NCBI GenBank assembly: GCA_964629965.1
Contig: CAZVRZ010000052.1
Location: 1-34,104, forward strand
Length of the DNA stretch: 34,104 nucleotides
DNA from: CAZVRZ01 sp964629965
GTDB taxonomy: Bacteria > Chloroflexota > Anaerolineae > Anaerolineales > UBA4823
Direction: 5' to 3'
Under the pieces are notes generated by a model. The model was not told the DNA's origin, ran no database searches, and was given only the letters and a program-made list of their open reading frames with translations. This document shows, piece by piece, positions 31,130 through 34,104 of this stretch. The position numbers and the translations under genes are program-made. How positions within the stretch are numbered: the stretch's first letter is position 1; every line of letters begins with the position of its first letter.

Positions 31130-32176
31130 TTAATCGCCTTCCATCAACCGCTTCAGGCTTTGCTCGAAGGGCGGGTAAGCCACCCCACGCTCGGTGATAA
31201 TGCCGGTGATATATTTCGCCGGAGTCACGTCGAAAGCCGGGTTGCTTGCCTGCACCCCCTGCGGCGCGATCCGGTAATCACCGATACAGGTCACTTCCTC
31301 CTCCGGGCGCTCCTCGATCGGGATTAAATCGCCCGTAGGCAGCGACAGATCGATCGTGGAGGTGGGGCCGACGACATAGAACGGCACCCCGTGCGCATAC
31401 GCCGCCAGCGCCAGGTTGTACGTGCCGATCTTATTGGCCGTGTCGCCGTTCGCCGCCACCCGGTCGCAGCCCACCACGCACAGGTCTGCCCCCTGCGTGC
31501 GCATGATATGCCCGGAGGCCCCGTCCACCACCACAGTGTGCGGAATGCCCAACTGCTGCAGTTCCCAGGCCGTCAGGCGCGCCCCCTGCAAACGCGGGCG
31601 GGTTTCATCCACGTACACAAAGACCTGCTTGCCGTGCTCGTGAGCCGCGCGGATCACCCCCAAGGCCGTGCCGTAATCCACCGTGGCCAGCGCGCCGGTG
31701 TTGCAATGATGGAAGATGCGCGCCCGCTCCGGCACCAGCGGCAGCGCGTTCAGCCCCATCTGGCGATTCATGCTCACGTTCTCATCCGAGATCGTCTGCG
31801 CTTCGGTCTCGATGGCCGCCTTCAAAGCCAGCGGGGTGGTGTGTCTCGGATCGTCAATCACCCGGCGGATGCGTTCCAATGCCCAGGCCAGGTTGACCGC
31901 CGTCGGGCGAGAGGCGCGCAAGACCGCATCGGCCGCCACCAATTCCTCTTTCAACCCGGCCAGGCTGGTCGCCTGCGAATGATAAGCCGCCAGCGCCATG
32001 CCGTACCCGGCCGCGGCCCCAATGGCCGGCGCGCCGCGGATCACCATACTGCGGATCGCCTCCGCCACGCCCGCCGCATGGCGATATTCATTATAGATGA
32101 TCTCTTGCGGCAGCAGGCGCTGATCGATCATCGTCACCACGCCAGGCTGCCATCGTAAGGGGTAATATGGTTTCAT
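31130..32176 (-). CDS. mtnA: S-methyl-5-thioribose-1-phosphate isomerase
   Basis: 348 residues, normal length. The family motifs are IRGAPAIGAAAGYG (47-60), catalytic C158 in HHCNTGALAT, ETRPRLQGARLTAWEL, and catalytic D238 in VVGCDRVAANGDTANKIGTY. It converts methylthioribose-1-phosphate to methylthioribulose-1-phosphate in methionine salvage. The motif set separates it from the related eIF2B subunits. GGAGG lies 8 nt before ATG 32176. No other mtn gene is in the window, so the rest of the pathway, or an alternative salvage route, lies elsewhere. Confidence 0.96.
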   Translation of the reverse strand: MKPYYPLRWQPGVVTMIDQRLLPQEIIYNEYRHAAGVAEAIRSMVIRGAPAIGAAAGYGMALAAYHSQATSLAGLKEELVAADAVLRASRPTAVNLAWALERIRRVIDDPRHTTPLALKAAIETEAQTISDENVSMNRQMGLNALPLVPERARIFHHCNTGALATVDYGTALGVIRAAHEHGKQVFVYVDETRPRLQGARLTAWELQQLGIPHTVVVDGASGHIMRTQGADLCVVGCDRVAANGDTANKIGTYNLALAAYAHGVPFYVVGPTSTIDLSLPTGDLIPIEERPEEEVTCIGDYRIAPQGVQASNPAFDVTPAKYITGIITERGVAYPPFEQSLKRLMEGD

Positions 32177-32215
32177 CGTTGTGCCCTCCGGTTCACTTCA
32201 TTTTACTCCAATCCC

Positions 32216-32224
32216 TGTTATAAT
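32216..32224 (+). promoter_or_regulatory. Extended -10 promoter of ftsY
   Basis: TGT followed by TATAAT (32219-32224), an extended -10 with a consensus hexamer. ATG 32233 comes 8 nt later, so transcription should start at or just before the start codon. No ribosome site is present, so ftsY looks leaderless. No good -35 is visible. Confidence 0.65.
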
Positions 32225-32232
32225 TCCCTGCC

Positions 32233-33141
32233 ATGAGCAACCTGTTATCGAAATGGAAAGAAGGACTATCTCGCACCAGCCGGGCCGCCTTTGGCCAGAT
32301 CGCCACGCTGCTCGGCGCCACTGAGATCGAAGATGGCATTTGGGACGAGCTGGAAGCGCTGCTGGTGCAGGCCGACGTGGGCGTAGAGACCACCGTCACG
32401 GTTCTCAACCGGTTGGAAGAACGCGTCGACCGCGAAGGCATGACGAAAATGAGCCAGCTCCGCCAGGCGCTGCGCACCGAACTGCGCGGCCAGTTGATCA
32501 CTCCCCCGCTGTTGGACTTTTCTAACAAACCCACCATCATCCTCATCGTGGGCGTGAACGGCTCCGGCAAGACCACTTCCATCGCCAAGCTGGGCCGGCG
32601 CTTCACCACAGAAGGCAAAAAAGTGATCCTGGGAGCCGCCGACACCTTTCGCGCTGCCGCCGTCGACCAGATCGAAATCTGGGCCGAACGGCTCAACCTG
32701 CCGGTCGTCTCTGGCATGCAGGGCGGCGACGCCGGCGCGGTGGCCTACGATACCGTCCAGGCTGCCATCTCTCGCCAGTTCGATATTGCCCTGATCGACA
32801 CCGCCGGGCGGCTGCACACCCGTACCAACCTGATGGAAGAACTCAAAAAAGTTTACCGCGTGACCGGCAAAGCGCTGCCCGGCGCGCCCCACGCCACCTG
32901 GCTGGTGATGGATGCCACCACCGGGCAAAATGCGCTTCACCAGGCCCGCGCCTTCAAGGAAGCCGTCCATGTGACCGGCGTTATCCTGGCCAAGTTGGAC
33001 TCCTCGGCGCGCGGCGGCATGGCCTTTGCCATCCAGCGCGAGCTGGGCCTGCCCATCCTGTTCGCCGGCCTGGGTGAAAAACCCGATGACCTGCAACCTT
33101 TCGACCCGGATGCTTTTGTAGACAGCATCTTGACGGCTTAG
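32233..33141 (+). CDS. ftsY: Signal recognition particle receptor FtsY
   Basis: 302 residues, the short form without the acidic N-terminal A domain. Helical N domain about 1-90. GTPase motifs: G1 GVNGSGKTT (107-115), DTFRAAA (137-143), G3 DTAGR (189-193), G4 AKLD (253-256, where TKxD is usual) and the FtsY closing motif GEKPDDLQPF. It receives ribosome-SRP complexes at the membrane for insertion of membrane proteins. The start rests on the promoter and the ATG being near-adjacent. prfB follows 10 nt after its stop, so they are likely co-transcribed. Confidence 0.97.
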   Translation: MSNLLSKWKEGLSRTSRAAFGQIATLLGATEIEDGIWDELEALLVQADVGVETTVTVLNRLEERVDREGMTKMSQLRQALRTELRGQLITPPLLDFSNKPTIILIVGVNGSGKTTSIAKLGRRFTTEGKKVILGAADTFRAAAVDQIEIWAERLNLPVVSGMQGGDAGAVAYDTVQAAISRQFDIALIDTAGRLHTRTNLMEELKKVYRVTGKALPGAPHATWLVMDATTGQNALHQARAFKEAVHVTGVILAKLDSSARGGMAFAIQRELGLPILFAGLGEKPDDLQPFDPDAFVDSILTA

Positions 33142-33151
33142 GAGACGTGTT

Positions 33152-34104
33152 ATGCAAGACTTGATCGACCGGCTGACAGACAGCCAACAAAAAATCCAGA
33201 ACCTTCTGGTGCGACTTTGACTTACCTGCCAAGGAAAATGAGCTAGATCACCTCCAGGCCATCTCTGAGAGCGCAGATTTTTGGGACGATCATGACTCGG
33301 CTCAAAAAACGATGAGAAGACTGGTTGCCCTGCGCTCCGAAGTCGAAGAGTGGCGCGGCTTGAAACAATCTGCCCAGGACTCCCTGGAACTGGCCCAAAT
33401 GGAAGACGAAAGCCTGCGTGCCGAGCTGGAAACCGAAGCCGCGCACCTGGAAAAAGAAGTCGAAGCGCATGAATTCAAACTGATGCTTTCCGGCAAGTTT
33501 GACTCCGGCAACGCCCTGCTTGCCATCCATGCCGGCGCGGGCGGAGTGGACGCTCAGGATTGGGCCGAAATGCTGCTGCGCATGTACCTGCGCTGGGCCG
33601 AAAGCCGCGGCTTTGAAACCGAAGTCATCGACCAGAGCGATGGCGAGGAAGCCGGTATCAAGAGCATCACCCTATCGGTCACCGGGGATTACGCCTTTGG
33701 CTACCTGCACCCCGAGAAAGGCGTCCATCGCCTGGTACGCCTGTCTCCTTTCGATGCCGCCCACCGTCGCCATACCTCTTTCGCCCTGGTAGAAGTGCTG
33801 CCACAGATCGAAGACGACTCCGAGGTGGAAATCAACCCCGACGAGGTGCGCATCGACGTGTACCGCTCCTCCAGCGCCGGCGGGCAGAACGTGCAAAAGA
33901 ACGCCACCGCCATCCGCCTCACCCACTTGCCCACCGGCATCGTGGTCACCTGCCAGAACGAGCGCTCGCAGACGCAAAACCGCGAGAACGCCATGCGGGT
34001 CTTGCGCGCGCGCCTGTTCGAGATCAAGCAGGAAGATCAAGCCAGCCAGATGGCCGAGCTGCGCGGCGAATATACCAAGGCCGAATGGGGCAGCCAGATC
34101 CGCT
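33152..34104 (+). CDS. prfB: Peptide chain release factor 2, programmed +1 frameshift, 3' end outside window
   Basis: ATG 33152 is preceded by TAGGAG (8 nt spacing). Frame 0 stops at codon 23 (TGA 33218-33220); the product continues in the +1 frame from 33219, joining 33152-33217 to 33219-34104. The downstream frame gives the release-factor core: the RF2 codon-reading tripeptide SPF (RLSPFDAAHRRHTSF) and the catalytic GGQ (SSSAGGQNVQKNATAIRLTH). SPF with GGQ identifies RF2, which ends translation at UGA and UAA. The early coiled domain is rich in Glu and Lys as expected. The gene is cut by the right edge. Confidence 0.96.
33208..33221 (+). promoter_or_regulatory. RF2 programmed frameshift site
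   Basis: CTT TGA C (33215-33221) is the conserved slippery stop: the ribosome moves from CTT to TTT and goes on at GAC. The SD-like element at the usual distance (3 nt) is GGTG (33208-33211), weaker than the common AGGGGG but still able to pair with CACC of the anti-SD. Confidence 0.9.

Noticed and set aside
33152..33220. Broken or pseudogene prfB because of the TGA at codon 23
   Set aside because: The stop lies in the conserved CTTTGAC context of RF2 frameshifting and the +1 frame is intact with SPF and GGQ.

Overview
The window looks like a scaffold piece from a member of the Chloroflexota, most likely an Anaerolineae-type bacterium. This is inferred from gene content and style: GC-rich coding, a sufCBD-S-U cluster beside a SufR-like regulator, a membrane-anchored parvulin with a Thr/Pro-rich linker, a cyclase-ATPase-TPR giant, and a large multi-domain secreted protein. 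No rRNA, tRNA or marker phylogeny is available to prove it. A run of exactly 100 N marks an assembly gap, so this is a draft genome or MAG.

Layout. (1) 1-5371, minus strand: one very long secreted or surface protein (more than 1,790 residues, running off the left edge) made of an unassigned N-terminal domain, seven FnIII-like repeats with paired cysteines, two PA14 domains, two InlB-type repeats and a Rossmann-like domain. (2) 5891-10315, plus strand: a soluble-adenylyl-cyclase-like signalling protein with two cyclase domains, a STAND/AAA-type ATPase and TPRs. (3) 10312-19261, minus strand: a nearly unbroken run that reads, 5' to 3', sufC, sufB, sufD, a small conserved-looking unknown, sufS, sufU, a Rieske ferredoxin, a 55-codon ORF, a membrane HD-GYP protein, a nucleotidyltransferase, a Cys-rich V4R-like protein and a GNAT acetyltransferase. 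(4) 19262-19511: a divergent control region with strong sigma-70-type promoters and a perfect 12-bp inverted repeat, followed on the plus strand by a SufR-like Fe-S sensor overlapping a MIP18/DUF59 gene. (5) 20504-23029: rpsF-ssb-rpsR with a probable S6:S18 leader, then a parvulin isomerase and a strong bidirectional terminator. (6) 23108-28708, minus strand: smc, rnc and a threonine-synthase-like gene. (7) 28709-30180: a repeat-rich island with two MITE-like inverted-repeat elements, a 69-bp duplicated fragment of the neighbouring gene, a GxxExxY (PD-(D/E)XK) gene and a 97-bp tandem array interrupted by the assembly gap. (8) 30226-34104: an unknown three-TM protein, mtnA, ftsY and the start of prfB with a programmed +1 frameshift.

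How they fit. The suf genes, the Rieske protein, the MIP18 protein and the SufR-like regulator form an Fe-S assembly unit that is probably self-regulated. smc/rnc and ftsY/prfB are housekeeping pairs. The main candidates for new biology are the unassigned N-terminal domain and architecture of the giant secreted protein, the small unknown proteins lodged in the suf run, the Cys-rich V4R-like protein, and the repeat island around the GxxExxY nuclease-fold gene. Both genes that run off the window edges (1-5371 and prfB) are open to the edge, so start-to-stop ORF calling misses them.
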